A DNA stretch of 64,000 nucleotides from NCBI GenBank assembly GCA_028870115.1, contig JAGWQH010000082.1, positions 1-64,000 of the forward strand. The letters run 5' to 3'. A program made the position numbers and the translations under genes. Positions 16,062-24,831 of the stretch are shown in pieces; position 1 is the stretch's first letter; each line of letters begins with the position of its first letter. The stretch comes from Candidatus Methylomirabilota bacterium (lineage in GTDB: Bacteria > Methylomirabilota > Methylomirabilia > Methylomirabilales > Methylomirabilaceae). A model generated the notes under the pieces. That model did not search any database. It was not told the DNA's origin and saw only the letters and a list, made by a program, of their open reading frames with translations.

Positions 16062-16198
16062 GTTGAGCAGCCAGCGCAACCAGGTGAGACGATAGGCTAT
16101 GATTTAGGCGCACCCGTGGAGCGTGCTGGATGTGCTTCCAGCGCCGGTGTTTTTGGTAAAAGTGGCCGGCTGAGAGCCGAATAATTACGGAGACACTC
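16062..16198 (+). other. Long structured leader of the cysteine desulfurase mRNA
   Basis: The predicted leader contains two small hairpins, GCTGGA/TCCAGC (16125-16142) and CGGCT/AGCCG (16167-16179), and a T-run at 16149-16154 after the first. It matches no riboswitch I know. It could be an attenuator or a regulator target. Confidence 0.35.
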
Positions 16199-17425
16199 AT
16201 GGCGGTAACCCTTCCGATCTACATGGATCACCAGGCGACTACGCCCGTTGCCTCAGAGGTGTTCGAGGCGATGCGTCCGTACTTCTGCGAGCGGTTCGGC
16301 AATCCGGCCTCTCGTAATCACCCTTTTGGTTGGGTAGCCGAAGAGGCGGTAGAACAGGCCCGCGCCCAGGTCGCGCACCTGCTTGGCTGTAAAGCGGCAG
16401 AGATCGTCTGGACGAGCGGCGCCACCGAGGCGAATAACCTGGCGATAAAAGGGGTGGCGGCTGCCTATCGGGAGAAGGGACGGCACATCATCACCTCGCG
16501 AACCGAACATCACGCTGTCCTTGATACGTGCAGGCGTCTGGAGCACGAGGGTTGTCAGGTTACCTATCTCCCCGTGGACAAAACCGGACGCGTCGATCCG
16601 GGCGACGTCGAGCGGGCGATCAGGAAAGATACGGTTCTCATTTCAATCATGGCGGCGAACAACGAAATTGGAACGCTGCAACCTGTTGCCGAGATCGGCC
16701 GGATTGCTAAGCGCCATGGCGTGCTGTTTCATACCGACGCCGCTCAGTACGTGGGCAAACTCCCACTCTCAGTAGACGACTGGCAGGTCGATCTTCTCTC
16801 GGCGTCGGCGCATAAATGTTATGGTCCGAAGGGCGTGGGTGCACTCTACGTGCGGATGACGAAGCCTCGCGTCAAGCTGGTCCCCCAGATGGATGGGGGC
16901 GGCCACGAAAAGGGCCGTCGCTCAGGGACGCTCAATGTCCCCGGGTGCGTCGGTTTCGGCGCGGCCTGTGCCCTCGCCGAGCGCGAGCTTCAGACCGAGC
17001 CCGCGCGGCTCCTCTCGCTTCGCGAGCGGTTGCGGAATGACCTCTGGTCCGGGCTTGACTACCTGCACCTCAACGGGCACCCGACCGAGCGCCTTCCCGG
17101 CAACCTGAATATCTCCTTTAGGTTTGTTGAGGGAGAGTCGCTGCTTATGGCACTCAAAGGGATAGCCGTCTCCTCCGGTTCGGCCTGCACCAGCGCCACG
17201 GTTGAGCCCTCGTACGTTCTGCTGGCGATCGGCCTGAACGCAGAGCTGGCGCATGCCAGTATCCGTTTTGGTCTCGGCCGATCGAATACTGAGGAAGAGG
17301 TGGACTACGTCGCCGCCCGAGTGATAGAAAATGTAACCCGCCTGCGGGCGCTGTCACCCTTATATGAGATGGCGCTTGAGGGGATCGACGTCAAAGACAC
17401 ACAATGGAGTCTCCGGACCTGTTAG
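16199..17425 (+). CDS. iscS: Cysteine desulfurase, IscS/NifS type
   Basis: The PLP enzyme takes sulfur from cysteine for Fe-S clusters and other sulfur cofactors. Visible are YMDHQATTPV at the start, TSGATEANNLAIKG, HTDAAQYVGK, the PLP lysine region SASAHKCYGPKGVGALYV and the active-site cysteine in SSGSACTSATVEPSYVL. The length of 408 residues is normal. It has its own promoter and leader. No scaffold (iscU/nifU), iscA or regulator gene is adjacent. The many Fe-S proteins in this window, including LipA and the Nuo subunits, would be clients. Confidence 0.92.
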   Translation: MAVTLPIYMDHQATTPVASEVFEAMRPYFCERFGNPASRNHPFGWVAEEAVEQARAQVAHLLGCKAAEIVWTSGATEANNLAIKGVAAAYREKGRHIITSRTEHHAVLDTCRRLEHEGCQVTYLPVDKTGRVDPGDVERAIRKDTVLISIMAANNEIGTLQPVAEIGRIAKRHGVLFHTDAAQYVGKLPLSVDDWQVDLLSASAHKCYGPKGVGALYVRMTKPRVKLVPQMDGGGHEKGRRSGTLNVPGCVGFGAACALAERELQTEPARLLSLRERLRNDLWSGLDYLHLNGHPTERLPGNLNISFRFVEGESLLMALKGIAVSSGSACTSATVEPSYVLLAIGLNAELAHASIRFGLGRSNTEEEVDYVAARVIENVTRLRALSPLYEMALEGIDVKDTQWSLRTC

Positions 17426-17498
17426 TGGGGGGTAGCGCAAGAGACCCGCGGTTCGTCGCGTGTCAGGATTATCGAGACGATAGCGAACCGTTCTCGTT

Positions 17499-19136
17499 AT
17501 GAACAAGAAAGCCGAGATGGCCATTGAAGAGGCCCAAGAGGAACGCCAGCGCACAAACGGTAGAAGAGAACGTAGTGCTCGCATTGCGCTCATCAGCCCA
17601 CGGTTTGAGGTGTCATATTGGGGGCACGAGTATGCATTAGGCTTCCTCGACAAACGAGCGATTACGCCGGTCGCGGCGCTGCCGCTGCTGGCGGCGCTGA
17701 CGCCCCAGGAGCATGTGGTCACGCTGATCGATGAAAACATAGAGTCCATTAACTATGACGCGTTGGCGGACATGGATATTATCGGTGTGACCGGGATGAG
17801 TGTTCAGCGTTTCCGCATGACACACATTCTTCGCGAATTGAAGAAGCGGGGCTGTTTTACGGTTGTCGGAGGCGCTTGGATTACGGTCCAGGAAGACTAC
17901 TTTGAAGATTTGGCGGACGTTATTTTTGTGGGAGAAGCGGAAGAAACATGGCCCGCATTCTTACACGATTGGCAAGTGGGTAAGTGGAGACGACGTTACG
18001 AGCAAAGCACAAAATCGGATATGACTCGTGTCCCCACGCCTCGCTTTGATCTGCTTAAGATGCACGATTATCTTTATGCGGGCATTCAAATCTCCAGGGG
18101 TTGTCCCTTCGTCTGCGAATTTTGTGACATCATCGTCACATTTGGGCGCCTTCCGCGGATAAAAACGAGTGCGCAAGTCCTGGCGGAACTCGATAGTTTG
18201 CGTATTCAAAACGTAAAACAAGTGTTTATCGTCGATGACAATCTTATTGGGAATAAGGCCGTCATTAAAGTTGTGCTACGAGACATCATCAAGTATCAAC
18301 AGGCGCATGGGTATCCATTTAACTTCTTTACGGAAGCCTCAATCGATCTGGCGGAAGACGGCGAGCTTATCGGCTTGATGGCCGAGGCGAACATCGAAGG
18401 GGTCTTTGTCGGAATTGAGAGTCCGAATGAAGAGTCGCTACGAGAGACGAAGAAGCATCATAATATCAGGCCGGCGGCGGGTAGCCTCCTGGATCGCGTA
18501 CATAAAATTCAGCGTGCTGGCATTGAGGTCACCTGCGGCATGATTGTTGGATTCGATCACGACGATGCGACGATCTTCCAAGCGCAACAGCAGTTCCTCT
18601 CAGAGGCCTATATTCCTCACGCGATGCTCGGGTTGCTCTATGCCACTCCTAAAACACCCCTGTACGACCGATTAAACAGGGAAGGCCGTCTTGATCGGTC
18701 TGATACCTCGGAATTTGGAACAAACGTGATTCCTCGCAATCTAAGTCGGCGCCAACTGCTGGATGGCTATATCAATACCATGCAATCGGTGTATGAGGCC
18801 GATGCGTACTTTGACCGTTTAGAGGCATTGTATCTCAGAGGATATTTGGGACAGGGGCAGTTGGGTGGCGAGAAGTACTTGAAACGGCATCCATGGGTGC
18901 GAGTAAAGTATGAGGTGATGAATGCCATTATTGCAGTGGTGTTAATGTATCGGCTCATTAAGAATATTAAAGAGAAGGGGTTACGACGCGAGTATCGCAA
19001 ACGACTGTGGCGGGCATTGAAGGCCGACATCATGCCAAGTTTTGTAAGTGGATACATCGTAAACTGTATATTGCACTACCATTATTACAAGCTCGTGCAG
19101 GGATTAAGTAGCGGGCGATTTGTCAGCACCATGTAG
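17499..19136 (+). CDS. B12-binding radical SAM protein with DUF4070-type C-terminus
   Basis: The 545-residue protein has a cobalamin-binding fold (residues about 28-165, IIGVTGMSVQRF, VVGGAWIT) lacking the DxHxxG histidine. A radical SAM core follows with the CxxxCxxC motif GCPFVCEFCDIIVTFGRLPR near residue 203. A long C-terminal part (about 400-545) resembles DUF4070. This layout is shared by HpnP-type hopanoid 2-methylases and several related methylases; no hopanoid gene is adjacent, so the substrate is open. Its codon use is more AT-rich than its neighbours, so it may have been acquired. The start lies 74 bases after iscS. Confidence 0.8.
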   Translation: MNKKAEMAIEEAQEERQRTNGRRERSARIALISPRFEVSYWGHEYALGFLDKRAITPVAALPLLAALTPQEHVVTLIDENIESINYDALADMDIIGVTGMSVQRFRMTHILRELKKRGCFTVVGGAWITVQEDYFEDLADVIFVGEAEETWPAFLHDWQVGKWRRRYEQSTKSDMTRVPTPRFDLLKMHDYLYAGIQISRGCPFVCEFCDIIVTFGRLPRIKTSAQVLAELDSLRIQNVKQVFIVDDNLIGNKAVIKVVLRDIIKYQQAHGYPFNFFTEASIDLAEDGELIGLMAEANIEGVFVGIESPNEESLRETKKHHNIRPAAGSLLDRVHKIQRAGIEVTCGMIVGFDHDDATIFQAQQQFLSEAYIPHAMLGLLYATPKTPLYDRLNREGRLDRSDTSEFGTNVIPRNLSRRQLLDGYINTMQSVYEADAYFDRLEALYLRGYLGQGQLGGEKYLKRHPWVRVKYEVMNAIIAVVLMYRLIKNIKEKGLRREYRKRLWRALKADIMPSFVSGYIVNCILHYHYYKLVQGLSSGRFVSTM

Positions 19137-19155
19137 GCGTCGAAGGTGTATCATG

Positions 19156-19171
19156 GTTGGCGTAAGCCAAC
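19156..19171 (+). terminator. Small hairpin after the radical SAM gene
   Basis: GTTGGC-GTAA-GCCAAC forms a perfect 6-bp stem with a GNRA tetraloop. It sits 20 bases after the stop codon, with no T-run. It may terminate weakly or be part of a dispersed repeat. Confidence 0.3.
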
Positions 19172-19264
19172 GACGCGAGATCTTTGCCGGGGAGCCAAGG
19201 CTTTGACGAACGGCTCTCGATAGAACGAGCTTCCAATGATTACTTTGACCGAAAGCGAACTGCT

Positions 19265-19810
19265 ATGTCTCAGTTGACGGATATAGATACTCCGCCTTCC
19301 AAGGCAGAAGAGGAGGAGTTCGAGCGGGGTCTCCTCCTGACAACGCTGGACAGTCTGGTCAATTGGGCGAGGAAGTCATCGATCTGGCCGGCGAGCTTCG
19401 GACTTGCCTGCTGCGCCATTGAGATGATGGCAACGGGGGCTTCGCGTTTCGATCTTGCCCGATTCGGGGCGGAGGTCTTTCGGGGGTCGCCACGGCAGTC
19501 TGACCTGATGATTGTGGCGGGCCGCGTGAGTCGCAAGATGGCTCCAGTCCTGAGAAGAATCTACGATCAGATGCCGGAGCCGAAGTGGGTGATCGCGATG
19601 GGAGCTTGCGCGTCCTGCGGCGGAATCTTTAACACCTATACCATCGTTCAGGGCGTAGATCAGATCGTTCCGGTTGATGTCTACGTGCCCGGCTGTCCGC
19701 CAAGGCCGGAGCAGTTGATCCACGGGATCATGCTGCTGCAGGAAAAGATTGCGAAGGAGCGGCCGAGCAAGCAGGGCCTCTTCCACCTCCCGTGGCGAAG
19801 GGCGGCATAG
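19265..19810 (+). CDS. nuoB: NADH-quinone oxidoreductase subunit B, copy 2
   Basis: This second NuoB (181 residues) keeps the cluster N2 cysteines: [18 protein letters not shown] and [11 protein letters not shown]. It differs from copy 1 in an acidic N-terminal extension ([13 protein letters not shown]) and in the region after the cysteines ([18 protein letters not shown]). The ATG at 19265 was chosen because NuoB homology begins soon after; the frame is open 81 bases further up. The partner nuoI starts 33 bases downstream. As with copy 1, nuoA, C, D, H and the rest are absent nearby. Confidence 0.88.
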   Translation: MSQLTDIDTPPSKAEEEEFERGLLLTTLDSLVNWARKSSIWPASFGLACCAIEMMATGASRFDLARFGAEVFRGSPRQSDLMIVAGRVSRKMAPVLRRIYDQMPEPKWVIAMGACASCGGIFNTYTIVQGVDQIVPVDVYVPGCPPRPEQLIHGIMLLQEKIAKERPSKQGLFHLPWRRAA

Positions 19811-19843
19811 GAACATCGCGCGTGCGCGTCATAGGTGGCCACG

Positions 19844-20305
19844 ATGATTACCGAGATCGTCAAAGGGATGGCGACCACATTCAAGCATATCTTCCGGAAA
19901 CCGGTGACGGTCTCCTATCCGGAAGAACGGCTTCCTCTGGCGCCTCGCTACCGCGGCCTGCACATGCTCGTGGTAGGCGACGACGGGATGGAGCGGTGCG
20001 TGGGGTGCGAACTGTGCGCGGTCGCCTGTCCGGCAGATGCGATCTATGTAGAGGCAGCAGAGAACACCGAACAGGAGCGCCACTCCAAGGGTGAGCGTTA
20101 CGCCAAGGTGTATAAGATCCACATGCTGCGTTGCATCTTTTGCGGCTACTGTGAGGAGGCCTGCCCGGAGGAGGCGATTGTGCTGGGCAAACAGTATGAG
20201 CTTGCCTCCTACAACAGGGATAGTTTCGTATTCGGAAAGGAGCGTCTGATGACGCCACTAGCGGAAGCGCTGAAGCAACGGCCAGACCTCCACCTTGACT
20301 GGTAG
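19844..20305 (+). CDS. nuoI: NADH-quinone oxidoreductase subunit I, copy 2
   Basis: The 153-residue product has two intact 4Fe-4S motifs, CVGCELCAVACP and CIFCGYCEEACP, and the NuoI-like N-terminus (KPVTVSYPEERLPLAPRYRGLH). GLHML and EEAIVLGKQYELAS make it closer to canonical NuoI than copy 1. The ATG at 19844 follows AGGTGG; the in-frame GTG at 19835 overlaps that site and is less likely. Confidence 0.88.
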   Translation: MITEIVKGMATTFKHIFRKPVTVSYPEERLPLAPRYRGLHMLVVGDDGMERCVGCELCAVACPADAIYVEAAENTEQERHSKGERYAKVYKIHMLRCIFCGYCEEACPEEAIVLGKQYELASYNRDSFVFGKERLMTPLAEALKQRPDLHLDW

Positions 20306-20457
20306 TTAAATCGAAGCGAGTGGGGGAGGGGCAGTCGATGCGGAGGTGCGGCGTTCATGATTGAAAGTAGTGCGTATCTAGGTGTGAGGAGGGTGGTGCC
20401 GTCATCCGAGGCGGTAGGTATCTGCATGAAGCGTTCGCACATTAACGGAGGGAGGGC

Positions 20458-20886
20458 ATGGTAATCAGGCACGAAACGTTTACGGTAGCGACGGAGGATC
20501 GACTCCAGTTTATGGACCTGACAAAGCGTGTGCGAGATCTGCTCCAGGGGTATAAGGTCAAACAGGGGTTGATCATCCTCAACTCCCTTCATACGACGAC
20601 TGCGCTGTTCATCAATGAGTGGCAGGAGGCCTTGCTCCATGACCTTCAGATCCTGCTGGATCGCCTGGTCGGGCAGGGGGACGGCTATCGCCACAACGAT
20701 CCATCGTACTCTGATTGCGATCGGAGCAACGCCGCCTCGCACCTTCGCTCTCTCTTGCTTGGCCGGCAGCTCTCGGTTCCGGTGGTCGATGGGGAGATGA
20801 GCCTTGGGACCTTTGAGTCTATTATCTTCGCCGAGTTGGACGGACCGAGAGAGCGACAGATCCAACTCCAGATACTGGCTGAATAA
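20458..20886 (+). CDS. YjbQ/UPF0047 family protein, copy 1
   Basis: The 142-residue protein belongs to the YjbQ family, whose E. coli member shows weak thiamine phosphate synthase activity; the true role is unsettled. Conserved parts are LNSLHTTTALFINEWQ, YRHNDPSYSDCDRSNAASHLRS, the LGTFESI motif and ELDGPRERQIQLQ. GGAGGGAGGG precedes the ATG. A second paralogue lies 2.5 kb downstream at 23363. Confidence 0.82.
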   Translation: MVIRHETFTVATEDRLQFMDLTKRVRDLLQGYKVKQGLIILNSLHTTTALFINEWQEALLHDLQILLDRLVGQGDGYRHNDPSYSDCDRSNAASHLRSLLLGRQLSVPVVDGEMSLGTFESIIFAELDGPRERQIQLQILAE

Positions 20887-20950
20887 GAGGTCGGCATCGG
20901 AACCCAGCTTACCTGTGCGTCGCACGCAGACTGGCGTAAGCGGCGAGAGC

Positions 20951-21673
20951 ATGAACGCGGCTGGCCCTGGAACTACTGAATTTGAGCAAGGTTGGCATTC
21001 TCCGAAGGGACGGGCCATACGTGAAGTCGTCTTTGGGGTGCACGATGGCCTCATTACGACAATCGGTTTTCTGTCGGGGGTCAATGCCGCAAGCGCCAGT
21101 TGGCGCGTGATTGTGATCGCCGGTTTGGCGGGGGCATTTGCCCAAACCCTGTCGATGGGATTCGGGGCCTATCTCTCGACCAAATCGGAACGTGAGTTCT
21201 ACCAGCGAGAGATTGCTCGGGAACGGTTGGAAATCGAGACAGCGCCGGAGAACGAACGCGACGAGATGCGTCAGATCTATCGGAGTAAGGGCTTTCCGGA
21301 CAATGAGGTCGAGATCGTCGTTGCGCGCGTGACGGCGAACAGGGAACTGTGGCTCAAGGTGATGATGATGGAGGAGTTGGGACTGATTGAGGAGCGATTC
21401 GATAACCCGCTCAAGATCGGCCTGCTGATAGGGGCCTCCTCCTTTGTTGGGGCTTTCCTCCCGATCCTTCCTTACTTCTTCCTCGAACTCAGATGGGCGT
21501 TTACGGCCTCGGTCGGTCTGGCCGCGTCAGCCCTGTTCGCGACCGGGGCGGGTAAAACGCTTCTGACGCGGAAAGCCTGGTGGAGTAGCGGGCTTGAGAT
21601 GATGGGGATCGGGCTCCTGGTTGCGGTTGCGGGTTACGGCATCGGGCACGTCCTCGGCGCCCTCTGGCACTAA
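20951..21673 (+). CDS. VIT1/CCC1-family membrane transporter
   Basis: This 240-residue membrane protein has the family's N-terminal signature REVVFGVHDGLITTIGFLSGV. Three further hydrophobic segments occupy about residues 140-235, and a charged cytoplasmic middle region (KSEREFYQREIARERLEIE) corresponds to the metal-binding helices of VIT1. Relatives move Fe2+ or Mn2+. The ATG at 20951 lies 64 bases after yjbQ; an open frame further up overlaps that gene. fdhD starts four bases after its stop. Confidence 0.82.
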   Translation: MNAAGPGTTEFEQGWHSPKGRAIREVVFGVHDGLITTIGFLSGVNAASASWRVIVIAGLAGAFAQTLSMGFGAYLSTKSEREFYQREIARERLEIETAPENERDEMRQIYRSKGFPDNEVEIVVARVTANRELWLKVMMMEELGLIEERFDNPLKIGLLIGASSFVGAFLPILPYFFLELRWAFTASVGLAASALFATGAGKTLLTRKAWWSSGLEMMGIGLLVAVAGYGIGHVLGALWH

Positions 21674-21677
21674 TAAG

Positions 21678-22481
21678 ATGTCTATGCATCGAATCGTTCG
21701 GTATCGCGGCGGATCGTTCGAGACGGTTGAGATTCCTGTAGTGGGGGAGCAGCCTCTCACGATCTATGTCAACGGGTATGAACTGGCGACGTTGCTGTGT
21801 ACGCCGATAAAGCTCGATTGCCTGGTCGTGGGATTTTTGAGTTTTGAGGGGATCATCCAGGCGCTCGACGAGGTCAAGTCGCTGGAGGTCTTTCCCGAAG
21901 AGGCGGTGGCGGACGTGAGACTGACCAAGGCATTCACCCCCCCGCGACGCCGCATCCTCACCTCCGGATGCACCGGAGGCATTACATTTGGCATGCCGAT
22001 GGAGGGATTTAAAGCATTCCCAGAGGAGGCGACCCTGCGCCCGGAGCAACCGTTTGATCTCATGAAACAGTTGTATGCCGAGGCGTATCTCTATCGGGAG
22101 TCGCGTGGCATTCACGCCGCGGCCCTGAGTGATGGTAAGCGCCTGCTGCTCGTCGCTGAGGACGTCGGCCGGCATAATGCTCTGGATAAGATCCACGGCG
22201 AAGCGCTGCTGCATGGGATGACGACCGCCGGGAATATCCTCCTTTCCACCGGTCGCATCTCATCCGAGATGCTCCGTAAGGGCGCCCACATGCGGACCCC
22301 ATTTGTGATCTCTCGAACCTCACCCACGAGCCTCGCCATCGTCGCGGCCAAGCGCTTCGGCATCACCGTGATCGGCTACTGCCGGGGCGAAGGATTTAAT
22401 GTCTATAGCCATCCGGAGCGTCTGCTTTCACAGCGGGTGGCGCTAATGACCGGTGACCAGTGCCTCGTGACTGGTGACTAG
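21678..22481 (+). CDS. fdhD: FdhD-type sulfurtransferase for formate dehydrogenase
   Basis: FdhD transfers sulfur from cysteine desulfurase to the molybdenum cofactor so that formate dehydrogenase becomes active. Typical parts are PLTIYVNGYELATLLCTP, the cysteine loop TSGCTGGITFG, LLLVAEDVGRHNALDKIHG and LSTGRISSEMLRKG. At 267 residues it is full length. It is coupled to the VIT1-like gene. The client formate dehydrogenase is not in the window; moeA and iscS upstream belong to the same maturation chain. Confidence 0.88.
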   Translation: MSMHRIVRYRGGSFETVEIPVVGEQPLTIYVNGYELATLLCTPIKLDCLVVGFLSFEGIIQALDEVKSLEVFPEEAVADVRLTKAFTPPRRRILTSGCTGGITFGMPMEGFKAFPEEATLRPEQPFDLMKQLYAEAYLYRESRGIHAAALSDGKRLLLVAEDVGRHNALDKIHGEALLHGMTTAGNILLSTGRISSEMLRKGAHMRTPFVISRTSPTSLAIVAAKRFGITVIGYCRGEGFNVYSHPERLLSQRVALMTGDQCLVTGD

Positions 22482-22506
22482 ACGCCAGCCACTCTCTAGT
22501 CGCCCC

Positions 22507-23355
22507 ATGCGCCTTATCGATCTGCACACCCATACGACTACTTCTGACGGCGTCCTCTCTCCGCAACAATTGGTACGCTTCGCCAAGAACTGCAATATCT
22601 CCGTTCTAGCCATCACCGATCATGACACACTGGAGGGTATCCCGGCGGCGATGGCGGAAGCCGAGCGGGTAGGGGGGCTGCAGGTTGTTGCGGGTGTCGA
22701 GATTACAGCCCATGTCGAGGATCTGGAGGTTCACATCCTTGGGCATTTCATTGATCCGGATGATTACCGACTCACTGAATTTCTTGCCTCCTCCCGTAAC
22801 GACCGAATCGAGAGGGTTCATCGGATGATCGAGAAGCTCTGGGCTCTCGGTCTCCCACTGGACATCAATGAGGTCTTGAGCCTGGCGGCAGGTCCCTCAG
22901 TTGGGCGCCCTCATGTGGCACAGGCGATGATCAGGCGTGGATATGTGGCGTCGCTGAAGGATGCCTTCGATCGGTATCTGACGTCCGGCAAGCCAGGTTA
23001 CGTAGAACGTTCCAGGATTCCTGCGCCTATGGCGATTCGCGCCATCAAGGAAGCCGGAGGTGTGGCATCCCTCGCGCATCCTGGAGAATATGGCCGTGAC
23101 GAGATCATTCCATTCCTCGTACAGCATGGACTGAATGGACTGGAGGTGTTTCACCCGGAGCATAATAGCGAATCGTTATTCCGCTACGAACGAATGTGCG
23201 TGGAATACGGTCTATTGGCGGTCGGTGGCTCTGACTACCACGGCACCGGAGGCCTTCGCTCGATCGGGCTTGGGAGGCCGGCCTTGCCGGATGCAAGGTT
23301 CGAACAATTGCTCGCGGCAAGGGCTGCCTCCCGCATCCCTCCTGTTCGAGCGTAG
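22507..23355 (+). CDS. PHP-domain metal-dependent phosphoesterase
   Basis: This 282-residue protein carries the PHP metal-binding motifs: DLHTHTTTSDGVLSP at the start, ITDHDTLEG near residue 40, VEIT, SLAHPGEYG near 190 and GSDYHG near 243. It resembles the YciV/TrpH group, some of which hydrolyse 3',5'-nucleoside bisphosphates or trim RNA ends. Its start, ATG at 22507, has no clear ribosome binding site and follows fdhD by 25 bases. Confidence 0.82.
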   Translation: MRLIDLHTHTTTSDGVLSPQQLVRFAKNCNISVLAITDHDTLEGIPAAMAEAERVGGLQVVAGVEITAHVEDLEVHILGHFIDPDDYRLTEFLASSRNDRIERVHRMIEKLWALGLPLDINEVLSLAAGPSVGRPHVAQAMIRRGYVASLKDAFDRYLTSGKPGYVERSRIPAPMAIRAIKEAGGVASLAHPGEYGRDEIIPFLVQHGLNGLEVFHPEHNSESLFRYERMCVEYGLLAVGGSDYHGTGGLRSIGLGRPALPDARFEQLLAARAASRIPPVRA

Positions 23356-23362
23356 GCGTGGG

Positions 23363-23767
23363 ATGACGCTGCAGATACGCGAGTTCTTTGTCAAGACGAC
23401 GCAGAAATCTCAGGTGATCGACATTACGGCGAGGATTCGGGAGATCGTGGCGCAGGATAGCGCAGACGAGGGGCTGTGCTGTGTCTTTGTGCCGCACGCG
23501 ACCGCGGCTGTCACAATTAACGAGAATGCCGATCCGAACATCGGCGAAGATCTTCAGGAAGCGCTGGGGAAGTTGATCCCGGAGGGAATCTGGCGCCACG
23601 ATCGGATCGACAATAACGCGGCGGCCCACATCAAGGCGGCCATCCTCGGCCCGAGTGAAACGGTGCCGGTGAAGAACGGGAAGCTGGTGTTGGGAACCTG
23701 GCAGAGTATTATGCTCATGGAGTTTGACGGCCCGCGCGAGCGGCGGGTGATTGTCCAGGTCAGGTGA
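23363..23767 (+). CDS. YjbQ/UPF0047 family protein, copy 2
   Basis: A 134-residue YjbQ-family protein with the usual FVPHATAAVTINENADPN, WRHDRIDNNAAAHIKAAILG, LGTWQSIMLMEFDGPRERRV. It is nearer the classical YjbQ form than copy 1, which has a longer central loop. It begins seven bases after the PHP gene, which suggests one transcript. Function remains uncertain. Confidence 0.85.
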   Translation: MTLQIREFFVKTTQKSQVIDITARIREIVAQDSADEGLCCVFVPHATAAVTINENADPNIGEDLQEALGKLIPEGIWRHDRIDNNAAAHIKAAILGPSETVPVKNGKLVLGTWQSIMLMEFDGPRERRVIVQVR

Positions 23768-23785
23768 ATGTGCGCCCTTCGAATG

Positions 23786-23814
23786 TTGACAGAGGGATTA
23801 AGACATGGTAGAAG
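23786..23814 (+). promoter_or_regulatory. Possible promoter of the lipA-pdh operon
   Basis: TTGACA at 23786-23791 is followed after 17 bases by TAGAAG at 23809-23814. The -35 is perfect, the -10 fair. It lies about 80 bases before lipA. Confidence 0.45.
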
Positions 23815-23892
23815 GACATGTAGTGTGTCCGTATTCAGCCTTCCTAAACGGCGACCTGACCAATTATCTTTACGGGCTCGAACGAGGCATGT

Positions 23893-24831
23893 GTGCTCAG
23901 ATCGGCTGAGGCAACGCCGCTGTTGTCGCATCCCGAGACCCTTGGCTCACCTAAGCCACCGTGGCTGAAGGTTAAAGCTCCAGGTTCGCCCAATTACCTT
24001 CGGTTGAAGCGACTCGTCCGAGAGGGGCAGCTTCATACCATCTGTGAAGAGGCCCTTTGTCCCAATATCGGCGAGTGCTGGCAGCAGCTCACCGCAACCT
24101 TCCTCATCCTGGGTGAGATCTGCACTCGCAACTGCGGTTTCTGCGCTGCCACGCACGGCCGGCCGACCGAACTCGATCTGGCCGAGCCGGAACGTGTGGC
24201 CAAGGCGATTTGTGAGCTTGGGTTGGTCCACGCAGTCGTCACCTCGGTGAATCGCGATGACCTGGCTGACGGTGGCGCGAGGATCTTTGCGGCGGTGATT
24301 CATCGAATTCGAGAGCGTTCACCGGGTTGTAGTGTTGAGGTGCTCGTTCCGGATTTTCGTGGCAGTGAGGCAGCCCTGAGAACCGTTGTTGAAGCCGCGC
24401 CGGCTATACTCAGCCACAATGTAGAAACTGTTCCCAGATTGTATCAAGAGGTCCGCCCTGGATCGAGCTATGAGCGATCGCTCGAACTTCTGGCCAAGGC
24501 GAGGCGAATAGCGCCGGAGTTGGTAACCAAGTCAGGGGTAATTGTGGGATTCGGTGAGACATGGCAAGAACTGCTCCGGACGATGGCGGACCTCAGGGCG
24601 GTAGATTGCGATATCCTGACGCTGGGCCAATACCTCCGGCCAAGCCAGGCGCACCTGCCGATCAGAAGATACTATACCCCGGAGGAGTTCGGGGAACTGA
24701 AGATGATTGGGGAAGGGATGGGCTTTAAGTACATCGAGTCCGGGCCATTGGTCCGGAGTTCGTACCATGCCCGCGGCCAAGCTGAGAACGTCAGCCGGAA
24801 ACGTGAGAGCGGGAGGACTGAGCTATGCTGA
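23893..24831 (+). CDS. lipA: Lipoyl synthase
   Basis: LipA inserts two sulfur atoms into protein-bound octanoyl groups. Both clusters are visible: the auxiliary cluster motif CEEALCPNIGEC at about residues 51-62 and the radical SAM motif CTRNCGFC at about 77-84. The C-terminal RSSY signature is present as VRSSYHA. The GTG start follows GAGG by five bases. The gene ends inside the start of pdhA, directly tying lipoylation to the complex that needs it. Confidence 0.93.
   Translation: MLRSAEATPLLSHPETLGSPKPPWLKVKAPGSPNYLRLKRLVREGQLHTICEEALCPNIGECWQQLTATFLILGEICTRNCGFCAATHGRPTELDLAEPERVAKAICELGLVHAVVTSVNRDDLADGGARIFAAVIHRIRERSPGCSVEVLVPDFRGSEAALRTVVEAAPAILSHNVETVPRLYQEVRPGSSYERSLELLAKARRIAPELVTKSGVIVGFGETWQELLRTMADLRAVDCDILTLGQYLRPSQAHLPIRRYYTPEEFGELKMIGEGMGFKYIESGPLVRSSYHARGQAENVSRKRESGRTELC

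Noticed and set aside
20209-21084. Leftward open frame of 291 codons across nuoI copy 2, yjbQ and the VIT1-like gene
   Set aside because: It crosses three well-supported rightward genes and has no family pattern.
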